From an uncultured Lachnospiraceae bacterium (GTDB lineage: Bacteria > Bacillota > Clostridia > Lachnospirales > Lachnospiraceae), in contig CANRMI010000007.1 in assembly GCA_947631685.1 (NCBI GenBank), positions 50,414-114,413 of the forward strand: a stretch of 64,000 nt of DNA, given 5' to 3'. The translations under genes were made by a program, and so were the position numbers. The notes beneath the pieces were generated by a model. The model was not told the DNA's origin. It was given only the letters and a program-made list of their open reading frames with translations, and did not search any database. This document shows, piece by piece, positions 1 to 9,031 of this stretch. The stretch's first letter is position 1, and every line of letters starts with the position of its first letter.

Positions 1-379
1 CGTGGATGTCCAAAAGCAGCTCTGCCAGCTCCTTTACCTGCCTGGCCGATACGCTTTCCCCATTGACGCGGCTCACGCTCCTGGTATCGGAGATCCGCCT
101 GCTGATGGTAACGCAGTCCTCTTCCGCCGGCAGCTCCATTTCCTTCAGCTTGCGCCGGATCTTTTCCGAAACGTCAAAGGTCAGCTCCACCTGGGCATAC
201 TCCGCGCCCTTCCGGATCATTTCCTTATCCGCCTTGGCTCCCAGGGCCAGATTGACGGATCCCAACAATATGGATTTTCCCGCACCGGTTTCTCCGGTGA
301 GAACATTGAAACCGGAAGTAAATTCCACCTCCGCTTCCTCTATCAGGGCCATGTTTTTCACATGTACGCTCAGTAACAT
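1..379 (-). CDS. recN: DNA repair protein RecN, N-terminal part (cut by window edge)
   Basis: Only the first 126 codons lie in the window; the gene continues beyond base 1. RecN is an SMC-like ATPase that acts at double-strand breaks. The start reads MLLSVHVKNMALIEEAEVEF and is followed by the Walker A loop GETGAGKS near residues 27-34, a near-invariant RecN N-terminus. The ATG at 379 has an AGAGG ribosome site. It follows argR by 12 bases and is the last visible gene of the nusB-xse-dxs-argR operon, the usual Clostridia order. The plus-strand open frames over it are shadows. Confidence 0.95.
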   Translation of the reverse strand, partial: MLLSVHVKNMALIEEAEVEFTSGFNVLTGETGAGKSILLGSVNLALGAKADKEMIRKGAEYAQVELTFDVSEKIRRKLKEMELPAEEDCVTISRRISDTRSVSRVNGESVSARQVKELAELLLDIH

Positions 380-391
380 ATTTTCCTCTCT

Positions 392-850
392 TTAACTCTC
401 AGTCTTTAGCATATTTCGGATCTTATCCATCAACACCCTGGTTTCCTCCACGGTGCGCACCGCCATCATAATGGTGTCGTCTCCCGCTATGGAACCTACG
501 ATCTCTTTGAGTTTCATGGTATCCACGGCGGCTGCCACCGCCATTGCCATCCCGGATACGGTCTTGATCACCAGGATATTCTGTGCCATATCCATGGAAA
601 CAAAGCCCTCCCGCAGCACCCGGATATATTTGTCCAGGGCCTCTACCTCCTCCTGCTTGACAAATACGTATTTCTGCCGGCCGCTGCCCGCCGGAAGCTT
701 GGAAAGCTTCAACTCCCTTATATCTCTGGAGACCGTGGCCTGTGTCACCTGGTACCCGGCCTGTTTTAAATATTCCGCCAACTCCTCCTGCGTCTCCACG
801 TCATAGGTCTCCACCAGCTCGATTATTTTTTTCTGTCTGAGTTTTTTCAT
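392..850 (-). CDS. argR: Arginine repressor ArgR/AhrC
   Basis: This 152-residue protein has the length of the ArgR family. The N-terminal winged helix contains the recognition stretch VSRDIRELKL, and the C-terminal arginine-binding and oligomerisation domain carries AGDDTIMM. In the family, arginine-bound hexamers repress arginine biosynthesis and activate catabolism. The frame is open 46 codons further upstream, into nadK, but the ATG at 850 (MKKLRQKK) is chosen because it has a GGAG site and gives the usual N-terminus. It lies 11 bases after nadK and before recN, a conserved pairing. No ARG box was recognised nearby. Confidence 0.95.
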   Translation of the reverse strand: MKKLRQKKIIELVETYDVETQEELAEYLKQAGYQVTQATVSRDIRELKLSKLPAGSGRQKYVFVKQEEVEALDKYIRVLREGFVSMDMAQNILVIKTVSGMAMAVAAAVDTMKLKEIVGSIAGDDTIMMAVRTVEETRVLMDKIRNMLKTES

Positions 851-861
851 GAATCTTCTCC

Positions 862-1689
862 TCAGTTGTCGCTCATCTTCTTGCGCAGGACCTCTAAAAA
901 TCCGGCCTTGCTCAGCTTGACAAAATCCGTAGTCTTTTCGGATTTCACAATGCGGATGGCATCTCCGGTCTGCATGGGAATCGCGCACCCGTCAAAGCTG
1001 GCCGCCGCCCGCTGGATCTGTCCCTCCCTGCCCAAAGGAATTTCAATGACGATCTCGTCTTCGGGAGAAAGGATGATACTCCTCTGGTTGATCGTATGGG
1101 GACAGATGGGCGTCAGGATCAAAAGTCTGGCTCCCGGCTCCGCTATGGGCCCGCCGGCGGAAAGATTGTACCCCGTGGAACCTGTGGGGGTCGTCACGAT
1201 CATACCGTCCGCAAGATACCTGTTTAAAAGCCTGCCGTTGACAGCCACGGTAAACTGCAGCACCTGCTGGGAGTCGGATTTGCTGATCACAATATCGTTC
1301 AGAGCCCAGCCCTCGCCGCTCCTTTTCCCGTCCTTTTTTATGATACCGTTGAGCATCATACGGCTTTCCAGCTCATAGTCCCCGCCCAGAAGCTGAAGCA
1401 GGGCGCTTTCCGTCCCTTCCGGCTCCACCTCCGTCAGGTAACCCAGAGTACCCATGTTGATCCCCAACAGGGCCACGCCCTTTCGCTCCATCACATCTCT
1501 GGCCGCCTGCAGTATGGTGCCGTCCCCGCCCAATACCAGGATGCAGTCCACATCCTGTGGGATCTCTTCCTCCTGCCGGCTCTTCACCGTACATTTCTGT
1601 CCATGCAGCACCAGAAAATCCCGCAGCCTTCCGGTTACCTGCAGATCCTTATCTTTATGCGCGTTGGCATAAATGCAAAAATGTTTCAT
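862..1689 (-). CDS. nadK: NAD kinase
   Basis: This 275-residue protein phosphorylates NAD to NADP in the cytosol. Family signatures are GGDGT at residues 54-58, with the catalytic Asp56, the NDIVISK segment, and the glycine-rich TPTGSTGYNLSAGGP motif. The ATG at 1689 has a strong GGAGGGG site. It lies 32 bases after tlyA and 11 bases before argR in the conserved operon. Length and motifs are complete. Confidence 0.96.
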   Translation of the reverse strand: MKHFCIYANAHKDKDLQVTGRLRDFLVLHGQKCTVKSRQEEEIPQDVDCILVLGGDGTILQAARDVMERKGVALLGINMGTLGYLTEVEPEGTESALLQLLGGDYELESRMMLNGIIKKDGKRSGEGWALNDIVISKSDSQQVLQFTVAVNGRLLNRYLADGMIVTTPTGSTGYNLSAGGPIAEPGARLLILTPICPHTINQRSIILSPEDEIVIEIPLGREGQIQRAAASFDGCAIPMQTGDAIRIVKSEKTTDFVKLSKAGFLEVLRKKMSDN

Positions 1690-1721
1690 ACTTCCCCTCC
1701 ATACCCGGCCGTACTTTCTGC

Positions 1722-2609
1722 CTATTCCAGTTCCCCGTGAGCCTGTGCCACCGTAAGGGCGATTTTTTTCTGCCAGTCCCCGCTGTAAGAAAGCCCACTC
1801 TTTTCTTCCCGTATCTTTCTTAAAGCTTCTTCCGCTTCCTTTTCCGTAAATTCCTCTCTTTCCATTCCGCCGCTCTTTGGAAGAAACAAATGCATCAGGT
1901 ATTCGATATTGCCCTCCGGTCCCCTGACGGGCGAATAATCCAGACCGCGCACCTCAAATCCCAGCAGGCAGGCGTAATCCAGCACTTTTCCAATCACCTC
2001 TTCATGTACCGCAGGCTCCCTGACCACGCCTTTCCTGCCCACCTTTTCCCGTCCCGCTTCAAACTGGGGCTTGATCAGACAGACCATTTGGCCGCCGGCC
2101 TTTAACAGGGATCTGGCCGGCAGCAGAATCTTGGTCAGGGAAATAAAGGAAACGTCCGCGGAAGCAAAATCCGGTTCCTCCGGAATATCCCCCTTTTGCA
2201 TATAGCGGAAATTGGTCTTTTCCATACAGATTACCCGCTCATCCTCCCGCAGTTTCCAGGCCAGCTGTCCATGCCCCACGTCAACGGCATAGACCTTCTT
2301 CGCGCCGTTCTGCAGCATACAGTCCGTAAAGCCGCCGGTGGAAGCCCCAATGTCCATGCAGATACAGCCGGAAAGCTCCAGGGAAAAAACCTCTACGGCC
2401 TTTTCCAGCTTCAATCCGCCCCGGCTCACATATTTCAGTCCGGCATCCCGCACTTCCAGACGGATCTTCTCCGGGTCAAAGGTACTTCCCGCCTTGTCCT
2501 CCCGCTGCCCGTCCACAAACACGCTGCCGGCCATAATAACCGCTTTCGCCTTCTCCCTGGAGCCGGCATATCCCCGGGAGACCAGTATTACGTCCAGCCT
2601 TTCTTTCAT
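1722..2609 (-). CDS. tlyA: TlyA family rRNA 2'-O-methyltransferase
   Basis: This 295-residue protein has an N-terminal S4 RNA-binding domain (residues about 1-65, MKERLDVILVSRGYAGSREKA), then an FtsJ-like methyltransferase with the SAM motif DIGASTGGFTDCML near residue 90 and AVDVGHGQL. TlyA proteins methylate cytidine 2'-hydroxyls of rRNA in some bacteria and are often annotated as hemolysin; the clostridial substrate is inferred only. An AGGAG site precedes the ATG. It sits 12 bases after dxs and before nadK, as in Bacillus (yqxC). Confidence 0.92.
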   Translation of the reverse strand: MKERLDVILVSRGYAGSREKAKAVIMAGSVFVDGQREDKAGSTFDPEKIRLEVRDAGLKYVSRGGLKLEKAVEVFSLELSGCICMDIGASTGGFTDCMLQNGAKKVYAVDVGHGQLAWKLREDERVICMEKTNFRYMQKGDIPEEPDFASADVSFISLTKILLPARSLLKAGGQMVCLIKPQFEAGREKVGRKGVVREPAVHEEVIGKVLDYACLLGFEVRGLDYSPVRGPEGNIEYLMHLFLPKSGGMEREEFTEKEAEEALRKIREEKSGLSYSGDWQKKIALTVAQAHGELE

Positions 2610-2621
2610 CCTGCCGCTCCT

Positions 2622-4487
2622 CTATTCAGGCTCCTTTTCCAATGCTGTCCTGATCCGCCTGTAAATGCTTTCCTCATCTATTCCCAATTCTTTCTTTAAG
2701 AGCTCTACATTGCCATGCTCCACATACGCGTCGGGAAGTGTAACGGAAAGTACTTCCTTTTTCAGTTCCTGTTCCTCCATGGCGCGTCTGACGCTTTCCC
2801 CGAAACCGCCGCTTGCCACATTTTCCTCCAGCGTGACGAACAGGCTGTGGTCATCTCCCGCCTCTTTCAGCAGTTCCCCGTCCACGGGCTTCACAAACCG
2901 GGCATTCACCAGACTGCAGGCATACCCGTCCTCTTTCAGCCGTTCCCTGACCTTTTCCGCCGTCTTTACCATGCTGCCTACGGCCAGCAGCAGGATCTCC
3001 TTTTCTTTGTAGATCCACTCGGCCTTTCCCAGCTCTATGGGCGCGCGAAATTCCTTCAGTCCCGCATAGGCTTCCCCTCTGGGATAGCGGATCGCTATGG
3101 GAGCGTCAAAAGCCACGGCAAATTTCAGCATATCGGAAAGCTCCCATTTGTTTTTGGGCGCCATCACGTGCATATTGGGGATCCCCGAAAGATAGGACAG
3201 ATCAAAAATCCCCTGGTGTGTCTCCCCGTCGCTGCCTACCAGCCCTGCCCTGTCAATGGCAAACACCACGGGCAGGTTCTGAATGCAGACGTCGTGCAGG
3301 ATCTGGTCATAAGCTCTCTGTAAAAAGGAAGAATAGACAGCTACCACAGGCTTTAAACCTCCCGCCGCCAGTCCGGCCGCAAAAGTAACGGCATGTTCTT
3401 CCGCAATGCCTACGTCAAAAAATCTCTCCGGGTACATATTGCGGAACCGTTTTAAGCCCGTACCGTCGGGCATGGCGGCAGTGATGGCCACCACCTTTTC
3501 TTCCCGCTGTCCCAGTTTGCACATGACCGTGGAGAAAATGTCCGTATAATTGGAGGTAGTGCGGGGCGTCTTCGGCAGTCCGGTCTCGATTTCAAAAGGC
3601 TCCGCGCCATGGAATCTGGCCGGGTGCCGCTCCGCGGGCCCGTACCCTTTCCCTTTTTCCGTGATCACATGCACCAATACGGCTCCCTTCACCTTCTTGG
3701 CTTCCTTGAAAACCCGAAGGAGCGCGTTGATGTCATGTCCGTTGACCGGCCCCAGATAGGTGATCCCCATATCCTCAAAAAACATACCGGGAATAAAGAG
3801 CTGCTTCACACTGCTCTTTAACCGCCTGATCTTGGCAATGGCGTTGTCGCCCTTCATGCCCCGCAGGGCATTGTAGACGCCCTCTTTCAGATCCAGATAG
3901 CTGTCCGCCGTCCGCACTTTGTTCAAATAACTGGAAATGCCCCCTACATTTTCGGAAATGGACATTTTGTTGTCGTTCAGCACCACGATAAAATTGGTCT
4001 CCAACTGGGAGGCGTTGTTCAGCGCTTCATAGGCCATACCCCCCGTCAGGGAACCGTCTCCAATCACCGAGACTATCGTGTTCTTTTCCCCTTTGATGTC
4101 CCTGGCCTTTACCAGTCCCAGGCCCGCGGAAATAGAGGTGGAGCTGTGGCCTGTGTTAAAACAGTCGCAGTCGCTTTCCCCCCGTTTGGGAAAACCGCTC
4201 ATACCGTGAAACTTGCGAAGATTTTCAAAGCCGTCCCGTCTGCCGGTAAGAAGCTTGTGGGTATAGGACTGATGCCCCACATCCCAGATCAGCTTGTCCT
4301 GTGGGAAATCCAGAGACAAATGCAATGCCATAGTCAGCTCCACTGCCCCCAGATTGGAACCTAAATGCCCGCCTGTCACACTGATTTTCTCGATCAGGAA
4401 CTGACGGATCTCCTCTGCCAGCGCATCATAATCTGCTTTATCTATCTGTTTGATGTCATTTGCCTTTTCTATCTGCTCCAACAGCAT
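2622..4487 (-). CDS. dxs: 1-deoxy-D-xylulose-5-phosphate synthase
   Basis: This 621-residue thiamine-diphosphate enzyme condenses pyruvate and glyceraldehyde 3-phosphate, the entry step of the MEP isoprenoid pathway. Visible signatures are GHQSYTHKLLTGR near residues 71-83, the thiamine-binding GDGSLTGG at 143-150 followed by NN, and the transketolase-type segment DRAGLVGSDGETHQG in the pyrimidine-binding domain. Length matches the family. It is translated from ATG after a GAGGTGG site, 31 bases after ispA. Together with ispA upstream and ispF at 56.5 kb it shows that isoprenoids are made by the MEP route. Confidence 0.97.
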   Translation of the reverse strand: MLLEQIEKANDIKQIDKADYDALAEEIRQFLIEKISVTGGHLGSNLGAVELTMALHLSLDFPQDKLIWDVGHQSYTHKLLTGRRDGFENLRKFHGMSGFPKRGESDCDCFNTGHSSTSISAGLGLVKARDIKGEKNTIVSVIGDGSLTGGMAYEALNNASQLETNFIVVLNDNKMSISENVGGISSYLNKVRTADSYLDLKEGVYNALRGMKGDNAIAKIRRLKSSVKQLFIPGMFFEDMGITYLGPVNGHDINALLRVFKEAKKVKGAVLVHVITEKGKGYGPAERHPARFHGAEPFEIETGLPKTPRTTSNYTDIFSTVMCKLGQREEKVVAITAAMPDGTGLKRFRNMYPERFFDVGIAEEHAVTFAAGLAAGGLKPVVAVYSSFLQRAYDQILHDVCIQNLPVVFAIDRAGLVGSDGETHQGIFDLSYLSGIPNMHVMAPKNKWELSDMLKFAVAFDAPIAIRYPRGEAYAGLKEFRAPIELGKAEWIYKEKEILLLAVGSMVKTAEKVRERLKEDGYACSLVNARFVKPVDGELLKEAGDDHSLFVTLEENVASGGFGESVRRAMEEQELKKEVLSVTLPDAYVEHGNVELLKKELGIDEESIYRRIRTALEKEPE

Positions 4488-4518
4488 ATAGCCACCTCTG
4501 TTCCCTAAACCCTTCTCA

Positions 4519-5448
4519 TCATCTGTCCCTGTAGATCAAATATTCCGTCAGCCTCTGTAAAAAAGCGGAATCCCCAGGCAGACCCTTCAGTATGTCCAGA
4601 GCTTTCCGGGAACGGATTCGCACTTCCTCCGCCGCTTTTTCCAGACCGCATACCGTTACATAGGTCTGCTTGCAGTTCTTTTCATCGCTGCCCACGGGCT
4701 TTCCCAAAGCCGCCTCATCTCCCGATACATCCAGTATATCATCCTGGATCTGAAAGGCGATGCCAATGTGGGACGCGCACTCCTCCACCGCCTTTATGAC
4801 GGCCTCATCCGCTCCTGCCAGTATCGCTCCTATCATCATGGAAGCCTCTATCAAAGCGGCTGTCTTGTGCTCGTGGATAAAGAGCAGCTGCTCGGAATCC
4901 GGCTGGCCCGCTTCCGCTTCCAGATCCGCGGTCTGTCCGCCTATCATGCCATAAATGCCTGCTTTCCCGGCCAAAACGGAAAGAGCCCTGATCCCCGCTC
5001 TGTAACGCTCCGTCAGAGGAATCCCATCCACTTCACAGTTGTCAAATACCTTCAGCGCCGTTTCAAAAGCGTAATTGAGCAGCCCGTCCCCCGCCAGCAC
5101 CGCCATGCCCTCTCCATATACCACATGAGTGGTCTTGCGGCCCCTGCGGTACTCGTCATTGTCCATGGCAGGCAGATCGTCGTGCACCAGGGAATAGGTA
5201 TGTATCATTTCCATGGCCGCCATAAAGGGCCTGACGCTTTCTCCCGTTCCGCCGCAGAGCTTATAGGTCTCCTGCATGAGCATGGGACGCAGCCTCTTCC
5301 CGCCGGACAATATACTGTAGCGCATGGCCTCTATCACCGTCCGCTGACAGCCTTCTTCCGCAGGCAGATAGGAGCGCAGGATTTCTTCTATTTCCCGGGC
5401 CCTCTGTTCAATCTCTTTCTCTACAGCCAGTCTTTCCTTCTCGTCCAC
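4519..5448 (-). CDS. ispA: Short-chain polyprenyl (farnesyl) diphosphate synthase
   Basis: This 309-residue all-alpha prenyltransferase makes geranyl/farnesyl diphosphate from IPP and DMAPP. The first aspartate-rich motif DDLPAMDND and the second motif DDILDVSGD, with GKPVGSDEKNCKQTY after it, are intact. The start is GTG at 5448, with an AGGAGG site that overlaps the xseB stop codon (TAGGAGG); no better ATG is present upstream. The gene is coupled to xseB (14 bases) and dxs (31 bases), a conserved arrangement. The exact chain length of the product cannot be read with certainty. Confidence 0.93.
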   Translation of the reverse strand: MDEKERLAVEKEIEQRAREIEEILRSYLPAEEGCQRTVIEAMRYSILSGGKRLRPMLMQETYKLCGGTGESVRPFMAAMEMIHTYSLVHDDLPAMDNDEYRRGRKTTHVVYGEGMAVLAGDGLLNYAFETALKVFDNCEVDGIPLTERYRAGIRALSVLAGKAGIYGMIGGQTADLEAEAGQPDSEQLLFIHEHKTAALIEASMMIGAILAGADEAVIKAVEECASHIGIAFQIQDDILDVSGDEAALGKPVGSDEKNCKQTYVTVCGLEKAAEEVRIRSRKALDILKGLPGDSAFLQRLTEYLIYRDR

Positions 5449-5462
5449 TCAAACTTATCCTC

Positions 5463-5660
5463 CTATTCAAAGGGCTCCAGGGTTCCCTCTGCCGTAACGG
5501 CCTGCACCTGTTTTTCCACCCTGTCAATATCTTCGTTGCACTGCTTTAACAGCTCCATACCCTCTTTATATACCTGAAAGGATTCTTCCAGAGAAATATC
5601 TTCCTCCTCCAGCCTTTTCACCGCGTCTTCCAGTTTAGCAAACTTCTCTTCCAATGACAT
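5463..5660 (-). CDS. xseB: Exodeoxyribonuclease VII small subunit
   Basis: This 65-residue, highly charged helical protein begins MSLEEKFAKLEDAVKRLEEE, the typical XseB pattern, and partners with XseA to form the nuclease that degrades single-stranded DNA. Its ATG lies 26 bases inside the 3' end of xseA, so the two are translationally coupled. Length matches the family. Confidence 0.95.
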   Translation of the reverse strand: MSLEEKFAKLEDAVKRLEEEDISLEESFQVYKEGMELLKQCNEDIDRVEKQVQAVTAEGTLEPFE

Positions 5661-6876
5661 CTTCTCTCTCCCTTTCGTGCCTGTCCTTCACTTGTACCTG
5701 AATCTGCCCGTCCGTTACATGGACAGTCAGCTCGTCGCCGGGATGCACCTGTGCCACCCGCTTCACGGCATGTCCTTCTTTGTCCTCCACATAGGAATAA
5801 CCCTGGCTCAGTTTTGTAAGGGGAGAGAGCCCCTTAAACTGTTCCGTCAGCAGAGCGAACCTGTGCCGCTTCTCCTCCAGCTTTTTTTTCATTTCCCTGT
5901 GCAGGTCCTCTTCCAGCTTCAGTGCCCGCATCCGCCTATCCTGAATTTTTCCCAGAGGGCTTGCGTATCCTAACTGCATCCGCAGCCTGTCCGCCCGCTC
6001 CCGTTCCTCTTTGACTCTCCTCAGCACAGGCTTCCTTAAGGCTTCTTCATATTCCCGCAGCAGTTCCGCCGCCTGCCTGTAATCATAGACCGCCAGTTCC
6101 GCCGCCGCGGAAGGGGTGGGTGCCCGCAGATCCGCCACATAGTCGATGATCGTGGTATCCGTCTCATGCCCCACCGCGGAAATGATGGGAATTGCGCAGT
6201 CAAAGACGGCCTGAGCCACGATTTCTTCGTTAAAAGCCCACAGATCCTCCAGAGAACCGCCGCCCCGCCCTACAATCATCACGTCTACATCCTGCTTTTC
6301 CAGGGCCCTGATTCCGTTACAGATACTCTCCGCCGCCATCTCCCCCTGCACAATGGCAGGATAGAGCAGGATGCGGATATAGGGATTGCGCCGCTTTGCC
6401 ACGTTGATAATATCCCGCACCGCCGCGCCCTCAGGCGCCGTCACCACGCCCAGGGTGCGGATATATTTCGGAATGGGGCGCTTGTATTCCGCGGCAAACA
6501 TTCCCCGCTCCTCCAGCTCTTTTTTTAATCCCTCAAATCTTTCGTAGAGCAGCCCCGTCCCGTCCATAAGGATCTGTCTGGCATAGAGCTGATACTTTCC
6601 GTCCCGCTCATAGACATCCACGCTGCCGCAGGCTATCACCTGCTGCCCTTCCTCCAGATGAAACCGCAGGCCGTTTCTGCTGCTTTTCCACATCACGCAG
6701 GGAAGCGTTCCTTTTTCGTCCTTTAAAGTAAAATAAATATGTCCAGAGGAATGGTATTTACAGTTGCTGACTTCACCTCTGATGAAAACCGACTGTAACA
6801 TAAAATCCTGCGTGAACATATTTTTGATGTATGTATTCACTTGTCCTACTGTGTAAACATTCTGTATCGTAATCAC
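5635..6876 (-). CDS. xseA: Exodeoxyribonuclease VII large subunit
   Basis: This 413-residue protein starts with an OB-fold DNA-binding domain (VFIRGEVSNCKYHSSGHIYFTLKD) and carries the catalytic-domain signature VGRGGGSLEDLWAFNEE, followed by a long charged coiled-coil and a C-terminal tail. The start is GTG at 6876 with only a weak AGGGG upstream, six bases after nusB, so translation is probably coupled. It forms ExoVII with XseB, which overlaps its 3' end. Confidence 0.96.
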   Translation of the reverse strand: MITIQNVYTVGQVNTYIKNMFTQDFMLQSVFIRGEVSNCKYHSSGHIYFTLKDEKGTLPCVMWKSSRNGLRFHLEEGQQVIACGSVDVYERDGKYQLYARQILMDGTGLLYERFEGLKKELEERGMFAAEYKRPIPKYIRTLGVVTAPEGAAVRDIINVAKRRNPYIRILLYPAIVQGEMAAESICNGIRALEKQDVDVMIVGRGGGSLEDLWAFNEEIVAQAVFDCAIPIISAVGHETDTTIIDYVADLRAPTPSAAAELAVYDYRQAAELLREYEEALRKPVLRRVKEERERADRLRMQLGYASPLGKIQDRRMRALKLEEDLHREMKKKLEEKRHRFALLTEQFKGLSPLTKLSQGYSYVEDKEGHAVKRVAQVHPGDELTVHVTDGQIQVQVKDRHEREREDVIGREVC

Positions 6877-6882
6877 CGGCCC

Positions 6883-7281
6883 CTATGCAAATTTGGCCAA
6901 AACCGCGTTGACAAACGCTCCCGCGTTGTCCTGCCCGAATTTCTTGGCCAGTTCCACCGCTTCGTTGATCGCTACGCCCACGGGGACGTCCTCGTCATAA
7001 CGCATTTCATACAGCGCCAGCCGCAGCAGGGTCAACTCCACTTTTCCCATGCGGCTTACGTCCCAGTTTTCGGCCTTTTCGTTGATCTGTCCGTCTATTT
7101 CCGGCAGCTTTTCCATGATCTTTTCGTATTTGCCGGCGATATAGGCGGTATCCGCCTCACTCCTTGCCGTCTCCTCGTCCTCCAGGAACAGCCGCATCTG
7201 CTCGGGCATATCCGCAGGATCATTAAATTCCACTCTGAACAGCAGAAGAAATATCTGCTCCCTCAGTTCACGTCTGCTCAT
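6883..7281 (-). CDS. nusB: Transcription antitermination factor NusB
   Basis: This 132-residue helical protein begins MSRRELREQIFLLLFRVEF and contains VELTLLRLALYEM and INEAVELAKKFG, standard NusB signatures. NusB binds boxA RNA with S10 and promotes antitermination in rRNA operons. It lies 21 bases after the Asp23 gene and six bases before xseA. The ribosome site is modest (AAGGGA). Confidence 0.95.
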   Translation of the reverse strand: MSRRELREQIFLLLFRVEFNDPADMPEQMRLFLEDEETARSEADTAYIAGKYEKIMEKLPEIDGQINEKAENWDVSRMGKVELTLLRLALYEMRYDEDVPVGVAINEAVELAKKFGQDNAGAFVNAVLAKFA

Positions 7282-7302
7282 ATTCCCTTATCCGCCCGCA
7301 AT

Positions 7303-7680
7303 TTATTTCGTCTTCGCCATATTGACGCCGGCAATCCGGATATTGACGTCCGTTACCTGAAGTCCGGTCATGTTTTCAATGGCGCTCTTTATCTTGCTCT
7401 GTATCTGCTGGCTGACAACGGGAATGTTGTAACCGTATTCCACCGTCACATACAGATTCACTCTGACATTCTTGTTCAGGATTTCAGCCTTTACACCCTT
7501 AATGGGATTCCGTCTGCCCACCATACTGATGATCTCACCGGCGGAATTGCTGCCAAGAGCCGCTACTCCATCCACTTCCCTGGCTGCTAAGGCCGCTATC
7601 ATGGCCACTACATCATCCGCTATCTGCACCGCGCCGATGCTGCCATTATCCTGTAAAACATGGGTGTTCTTCTCTTCCAT
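7303..7680 (-). CDS. Asp23/Gls24 family protein
   Basis: This 125-residue protein shows the Asp23 pattern GAVQIADDVVAMIAALAAREVDGVAAL and NVRVNLYVTVEYGYNIPVVSQQIQSKIKSAIENMTGL. The family includes envelope-stress-associated proteins that bind the membrane through partners; the exact role here is unknown. The ATG at 7680 (MEEKNTH) is preferred to one nine codons upstream because a GGAGG site sits nine bases before it. It is the first gene of the nusB operon, directly downstream of a good sigma-A promoter. Confidence 0.88.
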   Translation of the reverse strand: MEEKNTHVLQDNGSIGAVQIADDVVAMIAALAAREVDGVAALGSNSAGEIISMVGRRNPIKGVKAEILNKNVRVNLYVTVEYGYNIPVVSQQIQSKIKSAIENMTGLQVTDVNIRIAGVNMAKTK

Positions 7681-7727
7681 AATTAAAATCCTCCGCGCAT
7701 TTTCCAATCAAAAAATGAAACAGTATT

Positions 7728-7756
7728 ATTATACCACACTACCTGTCAATTCACAA
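7728..7756 (-). promoter_or_regulatory. Sigma-A-type promoter for the Asp23-nusB-xse-dxs operon
   Basis: On the minus strand, TTGTGA (7751-7756), a 17-base spacer and TATAAT (7728-7733) preceded by an extended TG are seen. It lies 48 bases before the Asp23 start and overlaps the last codons of the transglutaminase-like gene. No terminator was seen between the two genes, so read-through from upstream is also possible. Confidence 0.7.
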
Positions 7757-8999
7757 GCCAAAAAGTCATGGAGAGCTGGCCGGCATCCTCTGCGTAAGCC
7801 ACGGAACCGCCGTTTGCGTTCAGATAGGAGAAGATCTGCTGTTCTTCTATCAAATGTGTCCTAAAAGCGGCATAGACCTCCTCGTCGGCGCATTTTAACG
7901 TCACATCCGTCCTGCCTTCCTCATATCCCCTCTCAAAGAAGTCTTCCAGCGCTCCCTCGTCGTACTCTGTAAAATAAGCGCCTTCCATGACATAATAATT
8001 GGCCGCCATGGAGTCGCACTCCGGCATGGGGATCGGCATGTCGATAACATGTGTCTTTTCCAGCTGCCGAGTCGTGACACAGAAGTAGTCGTAATTCACT
8101 GCCGGTTTAAAGAGCCCGCTGTCCTCCTCCCCCTCTGTCAGCCGGTAGGAGGCATCCCCCCAGGTGGGATCCATATAGTAGCTCTCCCCGTCTATCCACA
8201 CCAGATTCCACACATGATTTTCCCCGCCGTAAACGGTTCCCTTTACCAGTGTGGAATTTACGTCCAGGCGTTTCAGCAGATACTGGGCCGCCTTGGCGTA
8301 GCCCTGGCAGACGGACTCGTGGTTGACAAAGACGGAATAGATATTCTGGCTCTCTTCCGCTTCCTTTCGATACTCCGTTTCCAGTACAATGGTATCGTAT
8401 ACATATTTGACCTTTTCATAGTCGGAAGCATCGGAAGGAATCCCAGCCAGATAAACCCCGGCCCGGTCTTCTATGAGTTTCTGCTTTTCTTCCCTTTCTT
8501 CGGGCGTCATGCTGTACTTGCCGGCAAAGTTCAGTTTCGCGGTCTCCCCCGCGAAGGTATAGCTGGTGCAGGTGTAGCCCGTTACGAAAAACAGCTCCGG
8601 ATAATCGTTCATCAGGCACTGGAATATCTTGTCCAGCTGGTCTTCGTCCGGCGCCTTGCCTGATTGCAAGGACAGTTCCCCATCCTCCTGCATGCGGTTT
8701 AAAATATCATACATTTCCACATACCAGTACTTTTCCTCTTCCGTCAGGCACTCGTAACCGTATAGCCCCCTGTGGGCTTCTCCCTGCCAGAGTTGCTCCA
8801 CTGCCTCTGTCTGCTGCGCCCCTTCTGCGGGAAGTACTTCTCCTGCTTCCTCCCGGACGGAAAGGGGCTGTTTGTCCCTTATCCTTCCCTCCAGCCTCAT
8901 TACGCAGAAGCCCAGCAGCAAAACCAGCGCGGCTGCAGACAATACGCCTGCTGCCCGACGCCCCTTTTTCTTTTTTTCCTGTTCCCAACGATATGCCAA
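7746..8999 (-). CDS. Membrane-anchored transglutaminase-like (papain-fold) protein
   Basis: This 417-residue protein has a basic N-terminus and one membrane segment (residues about 16-36), so most of it should be outside the cell. The transglutaminase-core triad is visible: Cys231 in NHESVCQGYAKA, His262 in GGENHVWNL and Asp277 in YYMDPTWGD. Proteins of this superfamily act as peptidases or on peptide cross-links; the substrate here is unknown. The start is TTG at 8999 with AAAGGG upstream; the next ATG would remove the anchor. It lies 32 bases after prfC. Confidence 0.85.
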   Translation of the reverse strand: MAYRWEQEKKKKGRRAAGVLSAAALVLLLGFCVMRLEGRIRDKQPLSVREEAGEVLPAEGAQQTEAVEQLWQGEAHRGLYGYECLTEEEKYWYVEMYDILNRMQEDGELSLQSGKAPDEDQLDKIFQCLMNDYPELFFVTGYTCTSYTFAGETAKLNFAGKYSMTPEEREEKQKLIEDRAGVYLAGIPSDASDYEKVKYVYDTIVLETEYRKEAEESQNIYSVFVNHESVCQGYAKAAQYLLKRLDVNSTLVKGTVYGGENHVWNLVWIDGESYYMDPTWGDASYRLTEGEEDSGLFKPAVNYDYFCVTTRQLEKTHVIDMPIPMPECDSMAANYYVMEGAYFTEYDEGALEDFFERGYEEGRTDVTLKCADEEVYAAFRTHLIEEQQIFSYLNANGGSVAYAEDAGQLSMTFWLVN

Positions 9000-9031
9000 A
9001 ATAATCCCTTTCCGTCTCCGGCACGCAGCCG

